DNA of 9,719 nucleotides. Origin: JBCCFX01 sp039029515. GTDB taxonomy: Bacteria > Planctomycetota > Phycisphaerae > Phycisphaerales > SM1A02. The translations under genes and the position numbers were made by a program. The stretch lies in NCBI GenBank assembly GCA_039029515.1, contig JBCCFX010000155.1, positions 1-9,719 on the forward strand, in the 5' to 3' direction. Shown piece after piece: positions 1-6,301 of the stretch. The notes under the pieces are model-generated. The model had not been told where the DNA came from. It saw only the letters and a list, made by a program, of their open reading frames with translations, and did no database searches. How positions within the stretch are numbered: the first letter of the stretch is position 1; each line of letters opens with the position of its first letter.

Positions 1-140
1 CGGAAGCTGGTCGTCTTGCCCGCGCCGTTGCGGCCGAGCAGACCGACGACTTCGCCGGGACTGACTTCGAACGACACCTCGTCAACGACGCGCCGGCCGG
101 AGTAGCTCTTCACGAGTTGCGTTGCGGTGAGCAGCGCCAT
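1..140 (-). CDS. lptB: LptB-like ABC transporter ATPase, N-terminal fragment
   Basis: This is the first 46 codons of an ABC ATPase, cut off by the left edge of the window. The visible protein opens with MALLTATQLVKSY, followed by RRVVDEVSFEV, the usual first strands of the nucleotide-binding domain. The Walker A loop GRNGAGKTT lies at residues 36-44. The run from VVDEVSFEV through PGEVVGLLG to GKTTSF fits LptB, the cytoplasmic ATPase that powers lipopolysaccharide transport by LptFG and LptC. Most LptB proteins have GPNGAGKT, so the Arg after the first Gly is a small deviation that is also seen in other ABC families such as LivF. Walker B, the signature motif and the rest of the protein are outside the window, so the subfamily is not certain. 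The ATG at 140 has no clear Shine-Dalgarno sequence. Confidence 0.72.
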   Translation of the reverse strand, partial: MALLTATQLVKSYSGRRVVDEVSFEVSPGEVVGLLGRNGAGKTTSF

Positions 141-197
141 GACGCGGATTGTACGTCGGGGAGATCGTCGCGTTCACGATCGGCAACGAACCGTCAA

Positions 198-647
198 TCA
201 GGAGATGAAACGGAACGTCATCGGATAGCGGAAGTACTCGCCATGGCCGGCGGCGACGGCGGCACGCACGACGCTGACGAATCCAACAATCCAGATCACA
301 GGCCAGAGGATCACGCCGATGAATGTCACGAGCGTAATCAGGTGGAGCAGGAAGAACGAGATCGTGAAATTCAGCGCTTCCTTGCCGTGATCGGCGGAGA
401 ACGGGGAGGAATCCTTCTGGACGAGCCAGACCACCATCGGGGCGACGAACGCCGCGAACGGGGTGAGGATGAACGCGACCAGCGGCAGCGAGACATGCGT
501 CCAGAGCGAGATGTGTCGCTCGGAATCGCTCAGGTTCTCTTCTCGCAATCGGTCCTTGGGCTGCGTGCGATTGACCTCAAGGCCATAGACCTTGACGAAA
601 GAGCCAGGCTCGTTTTCGTACGGAATTTGCTTCACCGCCACACCCAT
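198..647 (-). CDS. DUF4870 family small membrane protein
   Basis: A 149-residue integral membrane protein of the DUF4870 (Tic20-like) family, whose biochemical role is unknown. The family pattern is clear: ERHISLWTHVS at 43-53, a first hydrophobic segment at about 50-77, then VWLVQKDSSPF and HGKEALNF at about 73-94. A long hydrophobic stretch at about 94-130 is probably two helices, and the end GEYFRYPMTFRF is also typical of the family. The first 40 residues are charged, probably cytoplasmic, and longer than in many relatives. The ATG at 647 is supported by GGAGG at 655-659 (complement) seven bases upstream. It lies 57 bases upstream of the lptB-like gene on the same strand, so the two may be co-transcribed, although a functional link is not evident. 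It is divergent from the HEAT-repeat gene. Confidence 0.88.
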   Translation of the reverse strand: MGVAVKQIPYENEPGSFVKVYGLEVNRTQPKDRLREENLSDSERHISLWTHVSLPLVAFILTPFAAFVAPMVVWLVQKDSSPFSADHGKEALNFTISFFLLHLITLVTFIGVILWPVIWIVGFVSVVRAAVAAGHGEYFRYPMTFRFIS

Positions 648-654
648 GGCACGA

Positions 655-659
655 CCTCC
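655..659 (-). promoter_or_regulatory. Shine-Dalgarno of the DUF4870 gene
   Basis: CCTCC on the plus strand reads GGAGG on the coding strand, seven bases before the ATG at 647. It fixes the start of this gene. Confidence 0.75.
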
Positions 660-750
660 ACTTCATCATACGGAATCAAAGCCGGCCGATTTCATCGAAA
701 ATCGCGGATCGAGACCTGTTGATCGAGTTTTCTCGCGTGCCAGGACCTGT

Positions 751-778
751 TTGGACGGTGCCATGACCGCGATATGCT
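751..778 (+). promoter_or_regulatory. candidate promoter for a leaderless HEAT-repeat mRNA
   Basis: TTGGAC (751-756) and TATGCT (773-778) are separated by 16 bases and resemble sigma-70 -35 and -10 boxes. Transcription would start about seven bases after the -10 box, at or next to the ATG at 785. No Shine-Dalgarno precedes that ATG, which fits a leaderless message. This is a pattern match only. Confidence 0.35.
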
Positions 779-784
779 GTTCCC

Positions 785-1867
785 ATGCTCTCCGGGATGA
801 TCCTCACCGCGCTGCTGACCATGGTCCCTGCTTCAGCGCCGGCTGATGTGACGACAGCCGCGGTCGCCGACCTTCAGGCGAAGGACCGCACGGTCCAGAC
901 GGCGGCAGTCGAAGCGCTCATCGCCGACTGCGATGCCGATTGCGAAGCGGCGCTGATCGAACTGTGGACGACGACCGAACGTTACGACGTCATCAAGCAC
1001 ATCGTGGCCGTGTTTGACGCCAAGGAGATTGAGGGACTCTTGCGACTTGTGGATCACGAGACACACTGGACGATTGGTTCAGATGCAGATGACATGGTGT
1101 CTGCTCGTCTTGCCGAGTACGGAGATGCAGCAGTCGGGGCGCTCCATCAACGGACATTTGATGGAATTGAGACCTGCGAGCCCATGCTCTGGCGTGTTGT
1201 GGGCCGGCTGAAGATCGATCAGATTCCACTTGCGCGGCACCTTCAGGAATCAGCATCGCCGGCCATTCGGCAACGTGCGATCAGGAAGATCATTTTCGCG
1301 GTTGACCGCGTCGACATACGCAGTCAGACGATTCTCCATGCCATGCGAGATCCCGACCGGCACGTCCGTTCCGCTGCCATGGCCCATTCCTGGGTTGGTG
1401 TGTGGCTCGACGATGAAAAACGGGCCATGCCGGAAGAGTACAAGGCATGTCGAATCGAACTCGAGTCAATCGTGCTCGCACGCGATGATCATGAAGTCCT
1501 GCCGACAGCGTTGATGTGGATGGCAGCCAACGGTGATGTGTCAGGCGCGTGCCGGGACATCATGTACGAGCTTGCGTGGGATTCGACCGTCCCTGACAAG
1601 ACACGGCGAGCCGCACTGAAGTGCTCGCTGCTCTATGGCGATGATCTTGACACCAACCTTTCGCGGCTCATTGGGATGGCATCCGAGAAACCACGCATCG
1701 TGCGCGATGTCATTACGTCCGTCCATCCGTCGTTGCTCAATGACGAGCAGATCAATGCAATCGTCGGCATCGGCATCGATCAAAAGGGATTTGATTACAT
1801 CATCCCAACGCGTCGCATGCCCAATGCGGCGCCGTACATTGGTGTTCGCGCGCTGCCCGCACTTTGA
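785..1867 (+). CDS. exported HEAT-repeat protein, N-terminal part (ends at in-frame TGA)
   Basis: A 360-residue reading frame that appears to be the first part of a longer HEAT-repeat protein. The start MLSGMILTALLTMVPASAPA looks like a signal peptide with cleavage after Ala20, although it lacks the usual basic residues; an ATG four codons later (797) is an alternative start. Helical repeat units follow, for example the run around VADLQAKDRTVQTAAVEAL (about 27-45) and ILHAMRDPDRHVRSAAMAH (about 181-199). The frame stops at 1865-1867 in the middle of a further repeat (ALPAL, then TGA). The same frame stays open for another 1455 bases and completes that repeat. HEAT repeats are protein-binding scaffolds; the partner is unknown. 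There is no Shine-Dalgarno. Wobble positions look less GC-rich than in rpiB or the peptidase gene. The function of this protein is not recognised. Confidence 0.7.
   Translation: MLSGMILTALLTMVPASAPADVTTAAVADLQAKDRTVQTAAVEALIADCDADCEAALIELWTTTERYDVIKHIVAVFDAKEIEGLLRLVDHETHWTIGSDADDMVSARLAEYGDAAVGALHQRTFDGIETCEPMLWRVVGRLKIDQIPLARHLQESASPAIRQRAIRKIIFAVDRVDIRSQTILHAMRDPDRHVRSAAMAHSWVGVWLDDEKRAMPEEYKACRIELESIVLARDDHEVLPTALMWMAANGDVSGACRDIMYELAWDSTVPDKTRRAALKCSLLYGDDLDTNLSRLIGMASEKPRIVRDVITSVHPSLLNDEQINAIVGIGIDQKGFDYIIPTRRMPNAAPYIGVRALPAL
1865..1867 (+). other. in-frame TGA interrupting the HEAT-repeat gene
   Basis: This TGA is codon 361 of a frame otherwise open from 785 to 3322 (845 codons). Protein on both sides reads as one HEAT unit: ALPAL before it, then REILSRDWRR and AIPELIEAV after it. 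Possible causes are a nonsense mutation (for example from CGA or TGG), a base error, or readthrough. Genome-wide reassignment of TGA is unlikely because the DUF4870, phosphatase, rpiB and lipoprotein genes all end in TGA. Confidence 0.85.
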
Positions 1868-3322
1868 CGCGAAATCCTGAGTCGGGATTGGAGACGAGCA
1901 AGGTCTGCAATCGCGCACGTCAGCCGCTTTGGCTCTCGGGGTTCGCCCGCCATTCCAGAATTGATCGAAGCGGTGCAGGTCTCGCGAAGTTCATTCAATC
2001 GATACGACGCGCTCGCTGCATTGATCAAGATCGATCCACATCACGATGGCCTTCGTGAACTCATTGAAGAGTCGATCGCGACCACAATCAATACAGACGA
2101 GCCGTGGCATCTGACGCTCTTCGCCATTGGTCGGATGATGGAACACCGTGGTGAGGAAGCGTGGGTCAAGGCCCTCGTCGATCAGGCAATGGAATCGCCG
2201 GAGCACCCTGCGCACGATTACGTCAGACGCACCAGCGTGCGTCACGATGAAGACGACGCGGAGGAGATCCGTCAGGATCTGATTCGTGTGCTTCATGACG
2301 CGAATGGTCGCGACGCGATGTGGGCCTTTGTCAATGGCGCAGAACGGCCTGCGGCGTTTGGCAGGTACGGTGCGCTGGTCACCGAACGGACGCGCGCCGC
2401 CGAGACACTTGCGGCGAGTCCGGGGTGGTCCGCCGAAACGCTCGATCAACTCCTCGCCACCCTTCGGCATGTCATTCTGGAATCACCCAAACCACCCCGT
2501 TATGACCAGACGGCACCGGTTGATCTTCGCGCGGGATACCGTGATTCCATGTGGCGTCAGGAAATGGCCATCGCGCGGTACATCGGACTCGCCATTGGCA
2601 CGATGCTCGAAGCAGAACCGCTCTTGCTGAACTATGTCATTGCCGATCAGCGAACGTCGCCTGCAGCGCTTGTCCTGACGTTGATTCGGGTGCCTGATTC
2701 GGCGTGGTCGACATGGCGGGAGAACCTGGAAGTCGATCGGCCAAACGTCTCCGACGATTCGATGGCGTACGCACTTGAAGCGCTCATCAGCGCGACGTAC
2801 GCAGATGACCGATATGGACGCGAGGAATTCGACCTGATTATTCGATCACTCGGTCAACTCCCGACTTCCGACCCGCGGAGAATCGACCGACTGCGCCATT
2901 TCATTGAACACGGACAAACGATGTGCATCCGACAGGCCGCACTGGAGTCGATTGGCTGGACACGGCCACTCAGTGCCGATGCCGCCAACCTCATTCGCGC
3001 GTACTTCCGATCGAAGGAACCAGGCATGCGCCAAGCGGCCTATCTGGCTATCGAGAATACCGGCTGGCATGGACATGTCTTCGTCGAAGAACTCCTGCTC
3101 ATGACGGAACAACGGCTCGGCGTGTATGAAGGTCATCATGCGCGGGCACTGTACACCGTGGCGCCGGACGATCGTCGTGTATGTGACTTCGTGGAGGATG
3201 TGATCGCGAAGCAGGCTGAGCGAGCGGCCCGGCAATCGAATCGCACCATGTCAGCAGATACTCGCCGTCAACTTCGGCTCATTCGAACCGCCGATGGCAT
3301 CAAACGCATCCGCACGCAGTAG
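1868..3322 (+). CDS. HEAT-repeat protein, C-terminal part (downstream of in-frame TGA)
   Basis: The continuation, in the same frame, of the HEAT-repeat gene beginning at 785. The frame is open from the base after the TGA to the TAG at 3320-3322. The first unit, REILSRDWRR through AIPELIEAV and ALAALIKIDP, is the clearest HEAT repeat of the whole gene. Further helical repeats continue to the end, for example LRHFIEHGQTMCIRQAALES and YFRSKEPGMRQAAYLAIENT near 2890-3060. No good independent start is visible. TTG at 1961 and GTG at 1973 lack a Shine-Dalgarno, and no second signal peptide exists. It is therefore more likely the broken-off or read-through C-terminal part of one protein than a separate gene. 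If translated on its own, TTG 1961 would give 453 residues. The function is unknown. Confidence 0.65.
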   Translation, partial: REILSRDWRRARSAIAHVSRFGSRGSPAIPELIEAVQVSRSSFNRYDALAALIKIDPHHDGLRELIEESIATTINTDEPWHLTLFAIGRMMEHRGEEAWVKALVDQAMESPEHPAHDYVRRTSVRHDEDDAEEIRQDLIRVLHDANGRDAMWAFVNGAERPAAFGRYGALVTERTRAAETLAASPGWSAETLDQLLATLRHVILESPKPPRYDQTAPVDLRAGYRDSMWRQEMAIARYIGLAIGTMLEAEPLLLNYVIADQRTSPAALVLTLIRVPDSAWSTWRENLEVDRPNVSDDSMAYALEALISATYADDRYGREEFDLIIRSLGQLPTSDPRRIDRLRHFIEHGQTMCIRQAALESIGWTRPLSADAANLIRAYFRSKEPGMRQAAYLAIENTGWHGHVFVEELLLMTEQRLGVYEGHHARALYTVAPDDRRVCDFVEDVIAKQAERAARQSNRTMSADTRRQLRLIRTADGIKRIRTQ

Positions 3323-3331
3323 CAGTCGCTC

Positions 3332-4042
3332 TTACGCCCCATCGTCCTTCGACGGCTCATCCGTCGGCGCGTCCGAATCCGCTTCTGATGCATCAGAATC
3401 CGCATCCTTGGACTCGGCCTCCGGCTTCACCTTGCGGGCGTCCTCGTGCCACTGCTCCGGATACCGCTCGTGCGCCAGCGCACCCACGATCAGATGCGAG
3501 TTCTTATAGACGTAGTCGTCGAGCTTCGCTTCCTGGCCGTCCGTCTTGATCACCGTCGCCACTGACTTCGACATCCACTTCGACATGTCGATGTCCTTGA
3601 TCTCATCTTTCGCCCATGTCGTGCCGCCCGGCAGGTGCAATGCGCCGTCATCGTCCAGCGTCCAGACGTTCTTCCGCGCCCGGATCCAGGCGATGCCGTA
3701 CCAGATGCCGAACGGAATACACGACACGAACACCCACTGCGTGACCTTGTCGAACGTGCCCGGCGGTTCCGGGATCTCACCGTCCGGCGCGACTTCCTTG
3801 ATGCGCTCTTCGGCGGCGCGGGCGGCATCGCGCTGATCGGGCGTCGCGCGACCGCTGCGCTGCGCCGCTTCGTATGCTTCGATGTCTTCGCGCGCATCGA
3901 GGAACGTCTCGGCGACGCGCGTCTGTTCAGGAATCCGAACGAGGGCGTCATACAACCCCCAGAAGCCGAACACGACGCCGAGGATGGCAATCGCGAGCAT
4001 GCGGATGGTGTAGGACTTGGCGAGGTGTGTGGTCACCGCCAT
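3332..4042 (-). CDS. two-helix membrane protein with possible PH-like domain and acidic tail
   Basis: A 236-residue protein that I cannot assign to a named family. The order is: a short N-terminus, a membrane helix at about 12-33, and a charged, helical, possibly coiled segment at about 40-85. A Pro-rich turn follows (IPEPPG, 90-95), then a second helix at about 101-122. After the helix comes a compact domain at about 124-195, beginning NVWTLDDDGALHLPGG and containing TTWAKDEIKDIDMSKW. Its pattern of short strands recalls bacterial PH-like domains; this is inference from strand pattern only. Residues 207-236 form an Asp/Ser/Glu-rich, probably disordered tail. Both N- and C-termini are predicted on the same side of the membrane. 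The ATG at 4042 has GGGAG at 4052-4056 (complement), nine bases upstream. It is convergent with the HEAT-repeat gene, with only nine bases between stops. Confidence 0.8.
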   Translation of the reverse strand: MAVTTHLAKSYTIRMLAIAILGVVFGFWGLYDALVRIPEQTRVAETFLDAREDIEAYEAAQRSGRATPDQRDAARAAEERIKEVAPDGEIPEPPGTFDKVTQWVFVSCIPFGIWYGIAWIRARKNVWTLDDDGALHLPGGTTWAKDEIKDIDMSKWMSKSVATVIKTDGQEAKLDDYVYKNSHLIVGALAHERYPEQWHEDARKVKPEAESKDADSDASEADSDAPTDEPSKDDGA

Positions 4043-4141
4043 GGCGCGAGACTCCCGTACAGAAGGCGATCCGACATGTGATTCTGGGGAACGACCCGAT
4101 TCACAATTCGATCGTGCTGGATTCTCACTGATGTCGGCAGA

Positions 4142-4315
4142 TCAGTCGAGTTGATCAAGCGCTGATTCCCACCAGTGCTGGGCAATTCGACGACCTTCCG
4201 GCGACGTGCTGAGGTGCGCGAAACCGCCTTCAGCCACCTTCCGGACCGGAATTCGCGGGACATCCGGGCGGGTTCGCAGCGCATCGGTCAGCCAGACCCC
4301 GTGATCACGGATCAT
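4142..4315 (-). CDS. small hypothetical protein (57 residues)
   Basis: A possible small gene whose family I do not recognise. From the ATG at 4315 it encodes 57 residues. The segment PRIPVRKVAEGGF (about 20-32), then SPEGRRIAQHWWESAL, looks like a real amphipathic protein, not a shadow frame, and no larger frame competes here. The same frame can be extended to an ATG at 4462 (106 residues). The added part is Arg/Cys-rich and less protein-like, and a promoter-like pair inside it (4412-4441) would exclude it. No good Shine-Dalgarno is seen for the ATG at 4315 or for the in-frame TTG at 4327, so the start is uncertain. It lies 99 bases upstream of the two-helix membrane protein on the same strand and could be co-transcribed with it. 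Confidence 0.45.
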   Translation of the reverse strand: MIRDHGVWLTDALRTRPDVPRIPVRKVAEGGFAHLSTSPEGRRIAQHWWESALDQLD

Positions 4316-4411
4316 CCGCTGGCGCAACGAAACAAGGCAAATTGGTCGAAAAGACGGGAATCGCACGTATGTCTTCCGGTGTCTCAAGAAATGCCGCCCG
4401 GTCGTGCGAAC

Positions 4412-4441
4412 ACTGTAGCATGGCCGCTTTTCGGCGGTCAC
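4412..4441 (-). promoter_or_regulatory. candidate minus-strand promoter upstream of the small protein
   Basis: On the minus strand GTGACC (4441-4436) and TACAGT (4417-4412) are separated by 18 bases and resemble -35 and -10 boxes. Transcription would begin near 4405, about 90 bases before the ATG at 4315. Pattern match only. Confidence 0.25.
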
Positions 4442-4502
4442 GGAGAATTTCCGGTTTTCCACGCGTCGTTTCCAAGACGCCTCGAATCAACCGGCGCCCG
4501 AA

Positions 4503-4506
4503 AGGA
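4503..4506 (+). promoter_or_regulatory. Shine-Dalgarno of the glycine-zipper lipoprotein
   Basis: AGGA within AAAGGACGGAACACG stands nine bases before the ATG at 4516. It selects this start over the in-frame ATG at 4342, which would hide the signal peptide behind 58 Arg-rich residues. Confidence 0.6.
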
Positions 4507-4515
4507 CGGAACACG

Positions 4516-4794
4516 ATGAACCTTCGCACAACATTTCGTCGACGATCGATCCTTGCCGCATGCGCGCTCGTCAGCGTCGCACTGATCGGTACCGGTTGTG
4601 AAAACGATGCGCAGTCCGGCTCACTGCTCGGCGCAGGCATTGGCGCACTCGCCGGCCAGGCCATCGGTGGCGACACCGAAGCGACACTCATCGGCGCTGG
4701 TGCCGGTGCTGGTCTTGGCTACGTCTTCGGCAACGAATCCGACAAGAAGAAGCAAGAGCAGTATCAGAATCGCAATCCCAACTACGACTACTGA
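4516..4794 (+). CDS. glycine-zipper envelope lipoprotein
   Basis: A 92-residue exported protein. The N-terminus has basic residues (FRRR at 7-10) and a hydrophobic core SILAACALVSVALIG, then Cys28 as the probable lipidation site. The lipobox here, I-G-T-G-C, is weak: the -3 position is Gly where Leu, Val or Ile is usual, although -1 Gly is normal. From about residue 34 comes a glycine zipper, GSLLGAGIGALAGQAIGG, then GAGAGAGLGYVFGNE, as in the Rick_17kDa_Anti and YMGG-like families. These are small membrane-associated outer-envelope proteins whose role is mostly unknown. The tail is Lys/Gln/Asn/Tyr-rich and hydrophilic. The zipper could insert in or oligomerise at the membrane; that is inference. 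The gene stands alone on its strand and is convergent with the unknown three-gene cluster. Confidence 0.85.
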   Translation: MNLRTTFRRRSILAACALVSVALIGTGCENDAQSGSLLGAGIGALAGQAIGGDTEATLIGAGAGAGLGYVFGNESDKKKQEQYQNRNPNYDY

Positions 4795-4828
4795 GTCGAC
4801 GACGGGACCGATGCACTGCACATACGAA

Positions 4829-5530
4829 TCATGCTGAGCTCGCACCCTCGGTGCGGGCTCGGCGTCGTTCAAGCTTCTCCTGCTGTTCCTCGTGCGCTTC
4901 CTTGCATGTGGACATGAGCAACTGATGCAGGTCCTCGTGATCCGGACACGCATCAATGCGATCCAACAAACCGTTCACGCGACGCGATGCATCCATCGTC
5001 GGGTCCAGCGATTCGATCGCCGCATCACCCACCGCTCGCATCGCCTCGGCAAGCCACGCGAGATCCGGCGCATCTTCATCGTCCGGCGGCTCGACGTGGT
5101 TGCGAATGCTCAACCCGCCGCCGACCGCGACCACCGGGATCAATCCCAGTCGCGTCGTCGGTTCGCGACAGATCACCGCGAGCGGCTTCTCCTGCGCAAA
5201 CGCCGCGGCACGCAGGCGACGACCATCGGCCCCGACAAGCATCGGGACGATGACGAAGCAGCCCGGTTCGGCGATGTACTCTTCGTTGATCGGTTCTTCG
5301 TCGGTCAGCACGGTGAGCGTGCCGATGTCGAACGCCTGCTGATACCGATGTCGACGGCATTCCAGCAACGGCAGCACGATGCGCGCCATGCGCTCATAGT
5401 CCTGCGCGGTGTGCGCCATCGACAGTGCGGCGAGCGCGAGACGCTCGGTTTCGAAATACTGCGTGGAGGCAAGCGCCTGGCTGGCGCGCTCCATGAGATC
5501 ATCGATCTTGTTTGTGGCTGCGGTACTCAT
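4829..5530 (-). CDS. conserved hypothetical protein with TPR-like N-terminus
   Basis: A 233-residue protein of unknown function, third gene of the minus-strand cluster. The start MSTAATNKIDDLMERASQAL leads into paired helices (YFETERLALAALSMAH, then DYERMARIVLPLLECRR, about 25-60) that look like a tetratricopeptide-type helical hairpin. A middle region at about 67-145 appears to be mixed strands and helices (GCFVIVPMLVGADGRRLRAA, LAVICREP, LGLIPVVAVGGG). The C-terminal third is helical and ends in a highly charged Glu/Gln/Arg segment (EAHEEQQEKLERRRART). The ATG at 5530 overlaps the stop of the upstream gene in ATGA, and GGAGG lies 13 bases before it (5544-5548, complement). A longer frame to 5587 exists, but its extra residues are Arg/Ser-rich shadow sequence. 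No membrane segment or signal peptide is seen, so it is probably cytoplasmic. Confidence 0.82.
   Translation of the reverse strand: MSTAATNKIDDLMERASQALASTQYFETERLALAALSMAHTAQDYERMARIVLPLLECRRHRYQQAFDIGTLTVLTDEEPINEEYIAEPGCFVIVPMLVGADGRRLRAAAFAQEKPLAVICREPTTRLGLIPVVAVGGGLSIRNHVEPPDDEDAPDLAWLAEAMRAVGDAAIESLDPTMDASRRVNGLLDRIDACPDHEDLHQLLMSTCKEAHEEQQEKLERRRARTEGASSA
4836..4860. terminator. strong hairpin between convergent genes (terminator candidate)
   Basis: GAGCTCGCACC (4836-4846), loop CTC, then GGTGCGGGCTC (4850-4860) form an 11-pair stem with one T-G wobble. It lies 41 bases past the lipoprotein stop and inside the last codons of the convergent TPR-like gene. Neither strand has a T-run after it, so it may act as a Rho-aided or bidirectional terminator or an mRNA 3'-end stabiliser. 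Confidence 0.45.
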
Positions 5531-6147
5531 GATGCCGACGGCGCCTCCAGCACACGATCGCGAAGGCCGCGCAGAAGATCGCGCCACCGTTCAACGACTT
5601 CAGGAAGTTCGTAGCGAAGCACATCACCCAGGAACACGACGTCGTGACGAACGATCGCATCACGCAATGCGGTCAGTCGATCAGCGAGATCCGACAGGAT
5701 CGGGCCGATGGCGCCGAGACCTTCGAGTGGTTCATCCAATCGAAGCGGAACGACTTCGCCGCACAGATCAATGCCCTGACGAATCGCCGACCACATCTCC
5801 AGCGCTTCGCCGAGTGCGATCATCGATGCACGTTCATCGCCGCCTTCGAGCTGGTCGGCTGCATGCGTCTGGCGCTCATCGATCTGGTCGAGCGATGCGA
5901 TCGCATCATTCAGCACCGCGAGCACCATCTCCGCGCGGTTCGCACTGATCAGGCGGACTTCATCGGCAGTCTGATTCGCCTGTGCCTCGCTGCTGAGCGC
6001 TTCGTCGTCCCACATGACGCCGTCCACGACGACCTCAATGACGAGGCGACCCTGATCCTGCGCAAAGGCTGCGCCCTCCACGATGGCTTCACCCACGGTG
6101 GCGGGTTCGCACGGGCACGGTTGATCGTCAAGAAGGAGTTTCATCAT
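5527..6147 (-). CDS. conserved hypothetical protein, second gene of unknown cluster
   Basis: A 206-residue soluble protein that I do not recognise. The first 50 residues (MMKLLLDDQPCPCEP, TVGEAIVEGAAFAQ, GRLVIEVVVDGVMW) follow a strand-helix-strand pattern, perhaps a small beta-grasp-like domain; this is inference. Residues 75-200 are almost entirely helical and acidic, with several amphipathic helices (AEMVLAVLNDAIASLDQIDE, LSDLADRLTALRDAIVRHD, VVERWRDLLRGLRDRVLEA). The two start ATGs at 6147 and 6144 are adjacent; AGGA ends eight bases before 6147, so 6147 is preferred. A longer frame to 6180 adds only shadow sequence. Its TGA overlaps the ATG of the next gene in ATGA, which indicates translational coupling. 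It follows the 191-residue gene after a 154-base gap. The composition suggests a cytoplasmic protein that binds another protein, possibly its operon partners. Confidence 0.8.
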   Translation of the reverse strand: MMKLLLDDQPCPCEPATVGEAIVEGAAFAQDQGRLVIEVVVDGVMWDDEALSSEAQANQTADEVRLISANRAEMVLAVLNDAIASLDQIDERQTHAADQLEGGDERASMIALGEALEMWSAIRQGIDLCGEVVPLRLDEPLEGLGAIGPILSDLADRLTALRDAIVRHDVVFLGDVLRYELPEVVERWRDLLRGLRDRVLEAPSAS

Positions 6148-6301
6148 GGGTAGTGTCCTGCAACGGTCAGCGGCCGGCAATATGCCGCGCTGCCGTCACG
6201 GAAGGATATCGGTCGTTCGCGAGGCGAACTTCGGGCGGGAATCAGGATTCATCCGGCATGAGTGGGCATCCGACCAGAAGGCCATCCCGCGACACCGTCG
6301 A

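Noticed and set aside
665..670. TATGAT (minus strand) as -10 box for the DUF4870 gene
   Set aside because: Transcription would start inside or next to the Shine-Dalgarno, and no convincing -35 lies at a proper distance.
117..722. 201-codon plus-strand open frame
   Set aside because: It is antisense to the DUF4870 gene, rich in Arg, Asp and His, and has no ribosome-binding site; it is a shadow of the real minus-strand gene.
1864..2058. Frameshift into another frame as the explanation of the HEAT gene break
   Set aside because: The coherent HEAT repeat continues in the original frame directly after the TGA; the alternative frame gives unrelated sequence.
4342..4515. N-terminal extension of the lipoprotein frame
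   Set aside because: It would bury the signal peptide; the ATG at 4516 has its own Shine-Dalgarno.
4892..5614. 240-codon plus-strand open frame opposite the TPR-like gene
   Set aside because: Arg-rich, low-complexity translation without domain features, opposite a well-formed minus-strand protein that has an ATGA-coupled start.
5644..6153. 169-codon plus-strand open frame
   Set aside because: Antisense to the 206-residue gene; the minus-strand protein has the ribosome-binding site and coupling.
6215..6229. GTTCGC-GAG-GCGAAC hairpin between the first and second cluster genes
   Set aside because: Only six pairs, no T-run on the minus strand; could be a weak attenuator, but in GC-rich DNA such stems are common by chance.
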